In this document: in pieces, positions 14,948 through 24,427 of the stretch
How positions within the stretch are numbered: the first letter of the stretch is position 1
Layout of the letters: each line of letters begins with the position of its first letter
NCBI GenBank assembly: GCA_002691205.1
Contig: NZHD01000103.1
Coordinates: 1-35,564 of the forward strand
Length of the DNA: 35,564 bases
Direction of reading: 5' to 3'
Origin: Deltaproteobacteria bacterium
Lineage (GTDB): Bacteria; Myxococcota_A; UBA9160; UBA4427
Translations under genes and position numbers: made by a program
The notes under the pieces: model-generated
Database searches by the model: none
What the model saw: only the letters and a program-made list of their open reading frames with translations
What the model was told of the DNA's origin: nothing

Positions 14948-16363
14948 ATGCAAGTACGCAAGACAAAACTGATTGCCACCATCGGCCCTGCTTCGCAAGA
15001 ACCCTCGATCCTCGAGCAGATCATCACCCATGGCATTGACGTCGCGCGCTTCAACCTTTCACACGGAGATAGCGACAGTCACCGTCGATTAATCGAAACC
15101 GTACGTGAAACGGTCCACCGACTGGGGGCCAATGTCGCGACCTTGATCGATACCCGCGGAAGCGAAATCCGACTGGGAACTCTCAAAGGAGGGGCAGCCG
15201 TCCTCACGAGAGGCCAGATCTTTACGCTCCACACGGAAGTCGGCATCGGAGATACCGACGGGGCACACGTCAGCTTCGCAGGCTTACCTCGTGCGGTCCG
15301 CCCAGAAGATCGAATCCTGCTCGATGATGGAAAAATCGAAATGATCGTTCTCCGTATTGAGGGCAGCGATGTTGTCTGCCAAGTTGAGTGCGGAGGCACA
15401 CTTCGCGATCGAAAAGGTGTCAATCTCCCCGATACAGATTTGCTACCCGAAGCGATGGATAGCAATACGCTCTCGGACCTCACCTTTGCAGCTGAATGCG
15501 GTGCCGACTACCTCGCGGCCTCTTTCGTGCAAACGGCTCGAGACGTGCAGGACATCCGAAGGTTCCTCGCTGAAAAAAATGCCGAAATTCCGATTATTGC
15601 CAAGATTGAAAACCGCGTCGGCGTTCAGAACCTTGAGGAGATCGTGAACGAAGCCAACGGAACCATGGTGGCCCGCGGAGACCTCGGCGTAGAACTCCCT
15701 CTGGCTCAAGTCCCTGCTGTACAAAAGAAAATTATTCGGACGACGGTTAGCAGCGGGAAGCCCGTGATCACGGCCACTCAAATGCTCGATTCCATGGAGC
15801 GTAATCCCCGGCCTACCCGCGCTGAAGCCAGTGATGTCGCTAATGCCATTCTAGATGGAAGCTCCGCCGTCATGCTTTCCGGAGAAACCGCCGCGGGCCT
15901 CTACCCTGTGGAAGCCGTCCAAACCATGGCTGAGTTAGCTCGTGAAGCGGAAAATGCCCTGGATGAATTCGGAACTCTTCAGCACATTCTTCCGAACAGT
16001 ACAGATGTCGTTGTCGAAGCCGTCGCGCAAGCCTCCACCACGATGGCAAACCATCTCGATGCAGCCGCCATTATCGCTCTCACAGATACGGGATTCACGG
16101 CACGCAGTATTTCTAAGTTCAGACCCAAGAGTCCTATTTTAGCCGTGACCAGTTCTCAAGCGGTCCGTAAACGCCTGGCTCTAAACTGGGGCGTGATGCC
16201 CATTGTGTACGAAAACAATGGGGACGACGATGATCGAATCAACTTCGCCGTGGGAAAAGCGTGGCAAGTCGGCCAACTCCAATCGGGGGACGTGGTCGTG
16301 GCCACCGCCGGTCGTTCTCAAATGACAGGGGGCACCGATATGATCCAAGTGCGAAGGGTATAG
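14948..16363 (+). CDS. pyk: Pyruvate kinase
   Basis: A complete 471-residue glycolytic enzyme converting phosphoenolpyruvate and ADP to pyruvate and ATP. Visible motifs are ARFNLSHG (33-40), the metal/phosphate segments AKIENRVGV and MVARGDLGVELP, the loop ITATQMLDSM, and SGETAAGLYP. The usual DTKGPEIR motif reads DTRGSEIR here (residues 68-75), a conservative K-to-R plus P-to-S change. The C-terminal allosteric domain is present and ends normally at DMIQVRRV. It sits 45 bases after leuD. Its stop codon is at the foot of a short hairpin. Confidence 0.95.
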   Translation: MQVRKTKLIATIGPASQEPSILEQIITHGIDVARFNLSHGDSDSHRRLIETVRETVHRLGANVATLIDTRGSEIRLGTLKGGAAVLTRGQIFTLHTEVGIGDTDGAHVSFAGLPRAVRPEDRILLDDGKIEMIVLRIEGSDVVCQVECGGTLRDRKGVNLPDTDLLPEAMDSNTLSDLTFAAECGADYLAASFVQTARDVQDIRRFLAEKNAEIPIIAKIENRVGVQNLEEIVNEANGTMVARGDLGVELPLAQVPAVQKKIIRTTVSSGKPVITATQMLDSMERNPRPTRAEASDVANAILDGSSAVMLSGETAAGLYPVEAVQTMAELAREAENALDEFGTLQHILPNSTDVVVEAVAQASTTMANHLDAAAIIALTDTGFTARSISKFRPKSPILAVTSSQAVRKRLALNWGVMPIVYENNGDDDDRINFAVGKAWQVGQLQSGDVVVATAGRSQMTGGTDMIQVRRV

Positions 16364-16379
16364 CGAGACGGAAACTCGC
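16363..16379 (+). terminator. Short hairpin at pyruvate kinase stop codon
   Basis: GCGAG (starting at the G of the TAG stop), loop ACGGAAA, CTCGC. Only five base pairs and no U-tract, so its role as a terminator is uncertain; it repeats the stop-codon hairpin pattern of other units here. Confidence 0.3.
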
Positions 16380-16532
16380 CAACCCAGGGTCCCATCCCAG
16401 CGAGCACGTCACCACGACGCGAAGGCAGGGGTAAGCGAAACTGAACCGGCTCCGTCTCACTCAGCTCAGCTTCGTCTACGAGTTTGCTCCACCCGCGAAA
16501 AACACCCATGCGGGCACTAGAGGGAAACTGTT

Positions 16533-18098
16533 CTGCAACGTCTTCTCATTCAAGCCCTATCTACTTTGGCCATCGGTCTTGTGGTTTTAACCCTCGCCTG
16601 CGACCCCTTCCATGGAGAAAGCAAGGCGCCTGCACGGCCGCTGGTCTCTGCATTGCGCGACAAACCTGCGGCTGGTCTCCACTACGCCAAGAGCCCTTGG
16701 CCGACAATCCATCGTGACTCTCGAAATTCAGACTATGCCCCCATCGGCGTGAGCCCAAATGTCCAAGTGAACTGGACCGCCTTGGAAGGCGCTGCCCTTC
16801 TCGTCGGCCCGATCATTGGATCAAACGGTCAGCTCTACATCACAAGCGGACGTGGTCGCGGGCACTCTCATCTCCATGCTTTTAACCGAGAAGGCGAGGC
16901 ACTCTGGGAAACGAAGCCTATGGAAACTCTGGCTGACTTTGATCATACCGCCATCGTTTCCGCTCCCATCGTGGATACTGAAAATCATATTTTCGCAGCC
17001 GACTCCAATCAACTCTGGTCATTCACATCGCAAGGCGATGTACGCTGGACCGTTCACCTCCCCGACTACGGAATTAAGGGATTCTTCGTTACCCCCATTT
17101 TTAACCACCAGGGGAAAGTCGGCGGAGTCAGCACCGATGGGAAAGTGGCGTTCTTTGAGCGCGAAACAGGAGAACTGGCCTACCCGATTTTAAACCTACC
17201 CAGCCGACCGGGCCCGGCCAGTCAACCTCCTCCGCCTGGGCTTTGGGAGGGCGGACTCGTCGCCCCCGAGTTCATCCGCCCGCTTTGGGATCTCACCTAT
17301 GGGCGAGGCCTTAAAGTGTCGAACACCCCGGCCGTTCATCCAGAAACAGGACGTATCTTTGTGACGGCGGGCGGCCAGAACGCCAACCAAGGCGTTCTTT
17401 ACGGTCTTGACCCTCATGATCGCGGCGTTGACATTGCCTTTCAAACTTCCATGGGACAGGGCTCGGGGGCGAGTCCCGCTATTTCACCTGATGGAAACCG
17501 AGTCTATGCCGTCGACGATGATGGAAAAATGACTGCGATGGATACTCTTACGGGAGAGCCGATTTGGGAGATTGAAAACACGATGGGGCAAGCGTCTCCG
17601 TCCATAGGCCCGGACGGAACTATTTATTCATTTGCAGGTCTTGCGGGGACCATCGTTGCGGTGGATGGAGTCACTGGGCAGATCAAATGGAAACGGCAGT
17701 ACAATCATCTCGCCCGTTCACATCTGACATGGATCCCCTTTCTTGACAGAATCACAACCGTAGATGGGCTGATTACGGTGACGGATAGCGGACTTTTTGC
17801 ATTCTTCGATCTCAATTATGAACTTCGAGGAGGAGACCAACCTTACCCTCAGCCCAGGCAAGTAAGGGTGGGTCAGATCGATTCTGAAACAGGAAAAATC
17901 CTCGCAAGCTTTTCTTCCCCGGATACCTCAAGCGCCTTTCTGGTCCCCGACCTCGACGGCCGCAGCTATCTCTCGTTATCGGGTGCCGCCAGTTCCATCG
18001 CCTACTATGGCGTCAATCCTAAGCTTCCGAGATTCCTACGCGTTAAAGACAAACCGGTCGCCGGACTCGTCGCTCTGCGTACTCGCGATGGCTCCTAG
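16533..18098 (+). CDS. PQQ-repeat beta-propeller lipoprotein, probable CTG start
   Basis: A PQQ-type (PQQ_2/BamB-like) beta-propeller with repeated strands such as LYITSG, HIFAADSNQLWSF, GRIFVTAGG, RVYAVDDDGKMTAMD and TIYSFAGLAGTIVAVDG, and an early WPTIHRDSRNS segment seen in secreted propellers. Enzyme activity cannot be inferred; it may be structural or bind a ligand. No ATG or GTG fits the N-terminus. TTG 16566 would begin inside the signal sequence and has no ribosome site. CTG 16533 has AGAGGG eight bases upstream and gives MQRLLIQA, a hydrophobic core and a lipobox-like LTLAC, with C24 as the lipid site, so export and anchoring are likely (521 residues). An in-frame TAG at 16518 rules out longer starts. 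Convergent with the tetR gene. Confidence 0.75.
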   Translation: MQRLLIQALSTLAIGLVVLTLACDPFHGESKAPARPLVSALRDKPAAGLHYAKSPWPTIHRDSRNSDYAPIGVSPNVQVNWTALEGAALLVGPIIGSNGQLYITSGRGRGHSHLHAFNREGEALWETKPMETLADFDHTAIVSAPIVDTENHIFAADSNQLWSFTSQGDVRWTVHLPDYGIKGFFVTPIFNHQGKVGGVSTDGKVAFFERETGELAYPILNLPSRPGPASQPPPPGLWEGGLVAPEFIRPLWDLTYGRGLKVSNTPAVHPETGRIFVTAGGQNANQGVLYGLDPHDRGVDIAFQTSMGQGSGASPAISPDGNRVYAVDDDGKMTAMDTLTGEPIWEIENTMGQASPSIGPDGTIYSFAGLAGTIVAVDGVTGQIKWKRQYNHLARSHLTWIPFLDRITTVDGLITVTDSGLFAFFDLNYELRGGDQPYPQPRQVRVGQIDSETGKILASFSSPDTSSAFLVPDLDGRSYLSLSGAASSIAYYGVNPKLPRFLRVKDKPVAGLVALRTRDGS

Positions 18099-18147
18099 TT
18101 TCCAGATCTAAAGAGAGCACTTGGCGTGTTTATCATAAAACCGATTT

Positions 18148-18193
18148 CAAAGAGATCTTCACTCAGTCCATCCCTGGATCGCCGATCTCTTTG
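18148..18193. terminator. Bidirectional hairpin between convergent units
   Basis: CAAAGAGATC (18148-18157) and GATCTCTTTG (18184-18193) are perfect 10-base arms around a 26-nt loop that itself contains ATCC/GGAT. It lies between the propeller lipoprotein (+) and the tetR-ended operon (-). On the minus strand a short TTTT follows. Confidence 0.55.
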
Positions 18194-18233
18194 CAAGTCA
18201 AAAATCACGTAAAAGAACCAACATCCTTTGGTC

Positions 18234-18257
18234 CCAGCCACGGCGCGGGATGGCTGG
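18234..18257. terminator. Second hairpin in the convergent region
   Basis: CCAGCCA (18234-18240) and TGGCTGG (18251-18257) around a 10-nt GC-rich loop, about 45 bases past the tetR stop in the minus direction. No U-tract; plausible terminator for the carboxylase operon. Confidence 0.4.
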
Positions 18258-18302
18258 CTCAGCCCGCTTCCGATTGAGGTTCTGGATGAACGCACACTGA
18301 GC

Positions 18303-18956
18303 TTAAGACGTCGATAAGCCCCGAATAATCACTTCTAACGCGGCATCCGCCGCGTCTTTGGGTGACTCTGAGATTTCAGTCCTCACGTTGGGGCTCAAAA
18401 AATCACGCCCCAATCCGCCGAGGACATACGCCATGGTCCATGTATCAATGGGAATGATATCACCCTGAGAGAGCGCTTGATCGAGCAGCCCCTTTACGAT
18501 CCCAACTAAATACTTTTCATGGGCTTCAGCGAGGCCTCGGTGCCCTGGAGTCTTTTTATAATCTTCGCTCAAGACCCCTCCGGTGGGCTGAACCGCCTCA
18601 TGAGCCGCCCTCAAGTAACGACGCAAATTCACCAGGGGCGACTCCTCCGGGTCCATGGACTCAATGGCGGTTCGACCTATGCGATGCAATCGTCGATCAA
18701 GAATGGTGAGAACAAGCTCTTCTTTACTGGGTAAAATCCCATAGAGAGTTCGCAACGAGCAGTTCACCTGGGCCGCAATTTGAGCCATGGTCATATCAGC
18801 GAGCTCAACCGAAACCACCAGAGTTTCAAGACTATCCAGAACTTGCCTCTGACGAGGCGTCAAGCAACGCTCTATTTCCGCCGGCATCAAGGGCTTCGGC
18901 GCCCTCACATCCGACAACTCGACCCGGCGTAGAACGCCTTCTTTCGGAGAAGCCAT
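18303..18956 (-). CDS. TetR family transcriptional regulator
   Basis: A 217-residue regulator with a TetR-type helix-turn-helix: MTMAQIAAQVNCSLRTLYGILPSKEELV, then a helical ligand-binding and dimerisation domain. It is the last gene of the carboxylase-AtuA operon. Its ATG at 18956 comes two bases after the upstream TGA, so translation is probably coupled; a longer start at 19007 would overlap that gene by about 50 bases and is less likely. Position suggests it controls this operon and perhaps the divergent catabolic genes, sensing an acyl-CoA intermediate. A candidate target is the imperfect dyad at 24437-24457. Ligand and regulon are inferred. Confidence 0.87.
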   Translation of the reverse strand: MASPKEGVLRRVELSDVRAPKPLMPAEIERCLTPRQRQVLDSLETLVVSVELADMTMAQIAAQVNCSLRTLYGILPSKEELVLTILDRRLHRIGRTAIESMDPEESPLVNLRRYLRAAHEAVQPTGGVLSEDYKKTPGHRGLAEAHEKYLVGIVKGLLDQALSQGDIIPIDTWTMAYVLGGLGRDFLSPNVRTEISESPKDAADAALEVIIRGLSTS

Positions 18957-18958
18957 AC

Positions 18959-20713
18959 TCAAGGCAAAAGAACCTCGGGAAGATCCACATGACGTGCTCG
19001 TAGCCACTCCCCCAAACTCTTCGCCTGACCATCTTGACGCGTCGACGCAGCCACGCCTTCTTCCAGAAGACCATGAATCAGGAAGTTCAAAGACCGTAAT
19101 CCGGGCAAACGATGCCGATCCACCGGCAGACCGGACACCTCGGGGAGAAGTTCTCGCAGACGCTCAACAGTCAGAAATTCGTCAATCCAAGCCCAAGCTT
19201 CATCACTTCGCGCAAAGACTCCGAGGTTCGCATTTCCGCCCTTGTCACCCGATCGGGTCCCGAAGACTGTTCCCAAGGGACGCTTCTGGGTCGACCCACT
19301 CGGAGCTGAACCGGGTCTCTCAGCGGCGGGCGTAACGTTCGCAGCCAGAGGCGGAATCACAGACGAAATTTGGTGAGTCTCCCCATCCAAGAGAACCACA
19401 TCCTGAGTGACGAGTTCGGACGGAATGCAAGCTGGCACGTAAACACCAAAAGGACGCCCCCCACCCGGTCCGCTCCCTACGCCAAAGAATCCGGGAATGG
19501 TCGCCAAGGCCAACTCCGTCATAGCATTTGCGAAAGCGCGCCCCGTCTTTTTTTGATCCGGGTCTTTTACCGTAATCCGAAACAAAGCAACGGCTTGCTC
19601 ATTGCTTTCTGGATCGGGCTGATCAGTGCGCACAAGATCTGTACTGACCTGGGCATAATCGCTGGGCGAATACGGGCATGAGGACCAAAAGGCTTCTTCA
19701 ATCAACTTCGCCTTGGCCTCAATGTTCAGCCCCGTCAAGCAGGCCGTCATACTATTCCGAAAACCGCCCGAACGATTGATGCAGACCTTGAGGGTCGATG
19801 GCGGCGGCTCTCCCTGAACCCCATACATCCGGACGCGATCTTCACCCACTGACTCAAGCTCAATCGTATCGAAACGAGTTGTCACATCTGGCCCAAGGTA
19901 CTTGGGTCCGCCAATTTCATAAAGAAGCTGAGAAGTCACGGTTCCCACGGAAACCTGTCCACCTGTGCCTTCATGCTTGCCAATCACCGACGAACCGTCC
20001 TCAGCGACTTCAGCAAAGGGAAAGCCTGTATGAGTCAGCCCCGAAACCTCAGTGAAGAAAGAATAGTTACCGCCGCTCGCCTGAGTTCCGCACTCGATTA
20101 CATGACCCGCAGCCACCGCTCCCGCGAGTTGGTCCCAATCGCCTCGCCCCCAGCCGTGATGCCAGGCGGCTGGGCCACACACGATCGCCGCATCCGTCGC
20201 ACGCCCTGTAATCACGATATCAGCGCCTCGATTCAGGGCGTCCACAATGCCCCAACATCCCAAATAGGCATTGGCCGTCAAAAAATCAGCTTCTTTAATC
20301 GGATCTCCCGTTTCAAAATGGCGAATCTGGTCGGCGGTCAGTAGTTCATCGATTCGAGGCATCAAATCATCGCCATTCACGTAGGCGATCTTGGGGTGCA
20401 GGCCGAGTTGATCCGCCACCTCGGCCACGTTTTCGGCGCAGCCTTTGGGATCAAGCCCTCCCGCATTCGAAACCACTTTGATCCCGCGGTCCATACAGGT
20501 TCCCATCACCTGCTCCATTTGTGTCACAAAGGTTCGCGCATAGCCACCATTGGGGCGTTTTAAGCGAGTTCTAGCCAAGATCAGCATGGTGAGTTCAGCC
20601 AGCCAATCGCCGGTCAAAACATCGATGGGACCTCCTTCGACCATCTCGCGCGCAGCAGAAAGTCGGTCACCATAAAAACCAGAACAGTTCGCGATGCGAA
20701 TCGGATCAGCCAT
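18959..20713 (-). CDS. AtuA-like (acyclic terpene utilization, DUF1446) protein
   Basis: A 584-residue protein made of the large AtuA/DUF1446 domain (about 4-450), recognisable from IANCSGFYGDRLSAA, GDWLAE, VVSNAGGLDPKGCA, ITGRATDAA and the PFAEV region, plus a C-terminal extension with GTRSGDKGGNANLGVFAR (about 485-502), the small conserved AtuA-associated domain often fused or encoded next door. AtuA is required for growth on citronellol/geraniol in Pseudomonas but its reaction is not established. Homologues commonly sit beside acyl-CoA carboxylases, as here. Third gene of the operon, 74 bases after the biotin carboxylase gene. AAAGGT precedes ATG 20713. Confidence 0.88.
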   Translation of the reverse strand: MADPIRIANCSGFYGDRLSAAREMVEGGPIDVLTGDWLAELTMLILARTRLKRPNGGYARTFVTQMEQVMGTCMDRGIKVVSNAGGLDPKGCAENVAEVADQLGLHPKIAYVNGDDLMPRIDELLTADQIRHFETGDPIKEADFLTANAYLGCWGIVDALNRGADIVITGRATDAAIVCGPAAWHHGWGRGDWDQLAGAVAAGHVIECGTQASGGNYSFFTEVSGLTHTGFPFAEVAEDGSSVIGKHEGTGGQVSVGTVTSQLLYEIGGPKYLGPDVTTRFDTIELESVGEDRVRMYGVQGEPPPSTLKVCINRSGGFRNSMTACLTGLNIEAKAKLIEEAFWSSCPYSPSDYAQVSTDLVRTDQPDPESNEQAVALFRITVKDPDQKKTGRAFANAMTELALATIPGFFGVGSGPGGGRPFGVYVPACIPSELVTQDVVLLDGETHQISSVIPPLAANVTPAAERPGSAPSGSTQKRPLGTVFGTRSGDKGGNANLGVFARSDEAWAWIDEFLTVERLRELLPEVSGLPVDRHRLPGLRSLNFLIHGLLEEGVAASTRQDGQAKSLGEWLRARHVDLPEVLLP

Positions 20714-20787
20714 CGGTAATACCTTTCGTGACTCAGGGTTTCGTACTTTCCCGAATCTTATCTATTTACCCAGCTACTCTCGTGTAG

Positions 20788-22719
20788 CTAGTCTTCGAGC
20801 TCTTCCACAACAAGAAGAAGAGTCCCTGACTCCACTTGTTCTCCAGCACTGACCAGGACTTGAGCAACCACTCCGTCTTCCGTAGCCCGCATTGGATGCT
20901 CCATCTTCATGGCCTCCAAGATCAGAACCGTATCCCCTTGAGCTACGCGATCTCCTGGCTGCACGCGTAATTCAACGATTTTCCCAGGCATACTGGCCAC
21001 AAAACCGCCCTCTGTTTGCTCTGTTCCAGGCAGAACAAAACGAGGTTCAATTCGAAAAACGAGATCCCCTTGAGGCCCGCGGAGATACAGGACATCCTCA
21101 TCTCTGGTGATTTTCACGCGACATCGACGACCGCCTACCTCAGCGTCCAATCCATCCGGTGCCCAATCGTAAATTTTAGCCCGAGTCCCATCGCTGAAGC
21201 GGAAAGTGCCATCGCGCTGACTCTGGTAACGAATCGTAAACGTTTCCTGATCCACACAGAGCACTAACTCTTGATCGGGCATCCGGGAACTGAGCCAGCC
21301 ACTCCTGAACTCTTTCCAGACGGGTGCTTTGTCTCGATTTCCCCCCTGTACCCAAAGAGTCGCCATGCACGCCATCCGGCCCAGTTCCTCTGGCTCCAGA
21401 ATCAAACGCCGGGGAGGGGCCACGCGATCAATAAAATCGGTCGTCGTATCACCCGCCAAAAATTCAGCAGAACGCAGCGTCGCCACCAAAAAATCACGAT
21501 TCGTCACAACACCGCCAAGGTGCGAGCGCTGAAGACCCAGTGCCAAGCGCCCCGCAGCCTCGGTTCGAGTCGGCGCATAAGCGATGACCTTAGCCAGCAT
21601 CGGATCGAACTCAGTTCCGACCACCGAGCCCTGAGTCACTCCCGAGTCCCAGCGCAACTCGGGCGCACATGCCGGTTCGTAACCCACCAAGGTGCCCGTC
21701 GCAGGCAAAAAATCGTTGGTGGGGTCCTCTGCGTACAGTCGAGCCTCGATGGCCGATCCCGTAAAGGAAATGTCTTTCTGCCCATACCCGAGTGGCTCCC
21801 CGGCCGCGACCCTAAGCTGCTCACGGACGAGGTCTATCCCAGTCACACATTCGGTGACGGGGTGCTCCACTTGGAGACGAGTATTCACCTCCAAAAAGAA
21901 AAACTCGCCCGTCTCGTCGTCAACCAAAAACTCAACTGTTCCAGCTGATTCATAACCAAGATGCGCCGCTAAATTCACTGCAGCCGTTCCCATTGAATCA
22001 CGCATACTCTCATCCACTCGGGGTGAAGGCGACTCTTCGATAATCTTTTGATGCCGGCGCTGAATCGAACATTCTCGTTCTCCAAGATGCACCACGTTGC
22101 CGTGAGAATCTCCCAAGATCTGAATCTCGATATGCCGTGCGCGAGTCACGTAGCGTTCAAGAAAAACACGATCATCACCAAATCCGCTAGCGGCTTCACG
22201 GCGCGCGGAGGCCACTGATTCGTCGAGGGCCTCAGCCGACTCGACAATACGCATCCCCTTGCCTCCCCCGCCCGCCGAAGCTTTCACCAGGAGAGGAAAC
22301 CCCACGGAGGCGGCTTCATCCACGCTCTCCGACCCAGGCAGGGTGGGCACTCCACTGGACTCAGCTAAGGCTTTCGCCGTGATTTTATCCCCCATCTGCT
22401 CAATCACTGCGGGTGGAGGACCCACCCAAATGATTCCTGCCGCAGTCACATCGCGCGCAAAGGCGGCATTTTCGGAGAGGTAGCCGTAGCCCGGATGAAT
22501 CGCTCCCGCCCCAGTCGCGCGAGCCGCATCAAGAATTCCCTGTCCATCCAGATATCCACCTGCGAGGCGTACGGCCTCGTCGGCCTCCGCAACGAACGGA
22601 GCGTCCGAATCGGCATCCACGTAGACCGCCACGGTTCTAATTCCCATGGACTGAGCGCCCCGAATAACTCGACGCGCAATTTCGCCGCGGTTGGCAATAA
22701 GCAAAGTTGAAAATATCAC
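20788..22719 (-). CDS. Acyl-CoA carboxylase alpha subunit (biotin carboxylase + BCCP)
   Basis: The 643-residue alpha subunit of a biotin-dependent acyl-CoA carboxylase. The N-terminus (LLIANRGEIARRVIR) starts the biotin carboxylase domain; KASAGGGGKGMRIV is the ATP-grasp glycine loop, and HIEIQILGD plus EVNTRLQVEHPVTE complete the active site. The C-terminal biotinyl domain carries EAMKMEH with the biotin-accepting lysine near residue 605. Subunits of this type serve 3-methylcrotonyl-, geranyl- and propionyl-CoA carboxylases; specificity depends on the beta subunit. Its start overlaps the beta-subunit stop by four bases (ATGA), showing translational coupling. Confidence 0.94.
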   Translation of the reverse strand: MIFSTLLIANRGEIARRVIRGAQSMGIRTVAVYVDADSDAPFVAEADEAVRLAGGYLDGQGILDAARATGAGAIHPGYGYLSENAAFARDVTAAGIIWVGPPPAVIEQMGDKITAKALAESSGVPTLPGSESVDEAASVGFPLLVKASAGGGGKGMRIVESAEALDESVASARREAASGFGDDRVFLERYVTRARHIEIQILGDSHGNVVHLGERECSIQRRHQKIIEESPSPRVDESMRDSMGTAAVNLAAHLGYESAGTVEFLVDDETGEFFFLEVNTRLQVEHPVTECVTGIDLVREQLRVAAGEPLGYGQKDISFTGSAIEARLYAEDPTNDFLPATGTLVGYEPACAPELRWDSGVTQGSVVGTEFDPMLAKVIAYAPTRTEAAGRLALGLQRSHLGGVVTNRDFLVATLRSAEFLAGDTTTDFIDRVAPPRRLILEPEELGRMACMATLWVQGGNRDKAPVWKEFRSGWLSSRMPDQELVLCVDQETFTIRYQSQRDGTFRFSDGTRAKIYDWAPDGLDAEVGGRRCRVKITRDEDVLYLRGPQGDLVFRIEPRFVLPGTEQTEGGFVASMPGKIVELRVQPGDRVAQGDTVLILEAMKMEHPMRATEDGVVAQVLVSAGEQVESGTLLLVVEELED

Positions 22720-24368
22720 AGTCGGAATACCCCGTATCCCTTAGCGCCCTCAACGGGCTTGTTTCGGACAATGGAGAGGCTCATCCCAAGGACCGTCCGC
22801 GTATCCCGCGGGTCGATCAAGCCATCATCACTAATGGCCCCCGTGGCCTCTAACGCAAGAGACCCCTTCTCCTGACTGGACTCCACCGCAGCCCGGATGG
22901 CTGCATCTTGCGCCTCATCAAAGGGCTCGCCTTTACGTTCAGCTGCACGCCGTCGCACAATCGACATGACACCAGCAATCTGCTTGCCCCCCATCACGGC
23001 AATCTTGGCACTCGGCCAGATAAAGGTAAAACGATTATCAAAGGCCCGTCCCGACATGGCGTATGTGGCCGCGCCATATGAGTTCCCAACAATCACCGTC
23101 ATGTGAGGAACCGTAGAATTCGTCACCGCATTGATCATCTGAGAACCCTTCTTGATGATCCCTGCGGTTTCGAACTCGCGCCCCACGATAAAGCCAGTGA
23201 CGTTCTGCAAGAAGATCAGCGGCATGTCGATGTGGTTACAGAGTTGAATGAAATGGGCTGCCTTCTCCGCAGACTCTGGGTAGATCACTCCGTTGTTGCC
23301 CAGAATGCCCACCGGATATCCATGGATGGAGGCCCAACCACAGACAATCGACTGTCCGTAGCGCGGCTTAAACTCTTGAAAACGCGACCCGTCCACGACG
23401 CGGCCAATCACATCTCGAATATCAATTGGCCTACGTAGATCTGGGTCCAACAGCCCCAAGAGTTCTTCCGGGTCAAGCACAGGCTCGTCAGGGCGCAGAC
23501 TCGGTGGAGGACCTGGTTTTCTCCAATTCAGATGAGAAACCACTTCTCGACAGAGTCGAAGCGCATCCCGTTCGTCTTCCGCGAAATATTCGCCAAGACC
23601 TGAGACTTCAGCGTGCATCTGAGCACCGCCCAGACTCTCATCATCGGATTCTTCTCCTGTGGCCATTTTGACCAAAGGAGGGCCAGCCAAAAATATTTTT
23701 GACTGTTCCTTGATCACAATATTGTACTCAGACATCCCGGGCTGATACGCACCGCCCGCCGTAGATGAGCCGAAAACGACGCACACTGTGGGAATCCGGA
23801 GCTTAGAGAGTTCGATCATCTCGTAGAAGAATTCACCGGTTTCAGCAAAGTGCTGAGTCCGAGCAGGACGCGCCTTCTTCGGGTCGCCCCCGCCACCTCC
23901 ACCACGACGAAGATCAGCGCCCGCGGACTCCACAAAGCTCACGTACGGGATGTGATTGTCCCGCGCGATCTGAAGAGCACGCATCCACTTCTTTCCCACA
24001 TAAGGAGTCAGCGCTCCGCCCAAAACCGTGGGGTCGTTGGCGAAGATCACACACTCCACCCCCGAGATAATGCCAATGCCTAAAATCGCACCGCCGCCCG
24101 GCGGGTACTCTGAGTCATATCCAGCGAGAGGACTGATCTCTAAAAAGGGACTGTCCGGATCAAGCGCCAGAGCGATGCGCTCACGAACGGGCAGCTTCCC
24201 TCTCTCGGCGAGACGCTTGTGATGATATTCCCCACCGCCTTTCTCAGCCTCGTCGTGAAGGGCTTCTATGACTTCGATTTTCTCGAGCATGTCGGCTCGA
24301 TTTTCATCGTATTCAGGACTTCGCGTGTCCATCCGGCTCTGAAGAACCGGGGCAAGAAGGGGTTCCAT
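22716..24368 (-). CDS. Acyl-CoA carboxylase beta subunit (carboxyltransferase)
   Basis: The 550-residue carboxyltransferase partner. Two crotonase-like halves are visible: FVESAGADL, FGSSTAGGAYQPGMS and FLAGPPLVKMATGEESDDESLGGA in the first, and GNNGVIYPESAEKAAHFIQ, QNVTGFIVG and SYGAATYAMSGRAFD in the second; it ends YGVFRL, as methylcrotonyl/geranyl-type subunits do. The sequence is closest, from memory, to the actinobacterial AtuC-like group. Between ADL and the conserved FFYEM helix is a segment with six consecutive glycines (156-161), absent from classic members. First gene of the minus operon; ATG 24368 faces the divergent enoyl-CoA hydratase gene. Geranyl-, methylcrotonyl- or another branched acyl-CoA could be the substrate. 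Confidence 0.92.
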   Translation of the reverse strand: MEPLLAPVLQSRMDTRSPEYDENRADMLEKIEVIEALHDEAEKGGGEYHHKRLAERGKLPVRERIALALDPDSPFLEISPLAGYDSEYPPGGGAILGIGIISGVECVIFANDPTVLGGALTPYVGKKWMRALQIARDNHIPYVSFVESAGADLRRGGGGGGDPKKARPARTQHFAETGEFFYEMIELSKLRIPTVCVVFGSSTAGGAYQPGMSEYNIVIKEQSKIFLAGPPLVKMATGEESDDESLGGAQMHAEVSGLGEYFAEDERDALRLCREVVSHLNWRKPGPPPSLRPDEPVLDPEELLGLLDPDLRRPIDIRDVIGRVVDGSRFQEFKPRYGQSIVCGWASIHGYPVGILGNNGVIYPESAEKAAHFIQLCNHIDMPLIFLQNVTGFIVGREFETAGIIKKGSQMINAVTNSTVPHMTVIVGNSYGAATYAMSGRAFDNRFTFIWPSAKIAVMGGKQIAGVMSIVRRRAAERKGEPFDEAQDAAIRAAVESSQEKGSLALEATGAISDDGLIDPRDTRTVLGMSLSIVRNKPVEGAKGYGVFRL

Positions 24369-24427
24369 GATGATCCTGTGCGGTTTGAGGTGAGAGTCTC
24401 AATGCTCAAGACAGATGCTTAAGCGGA

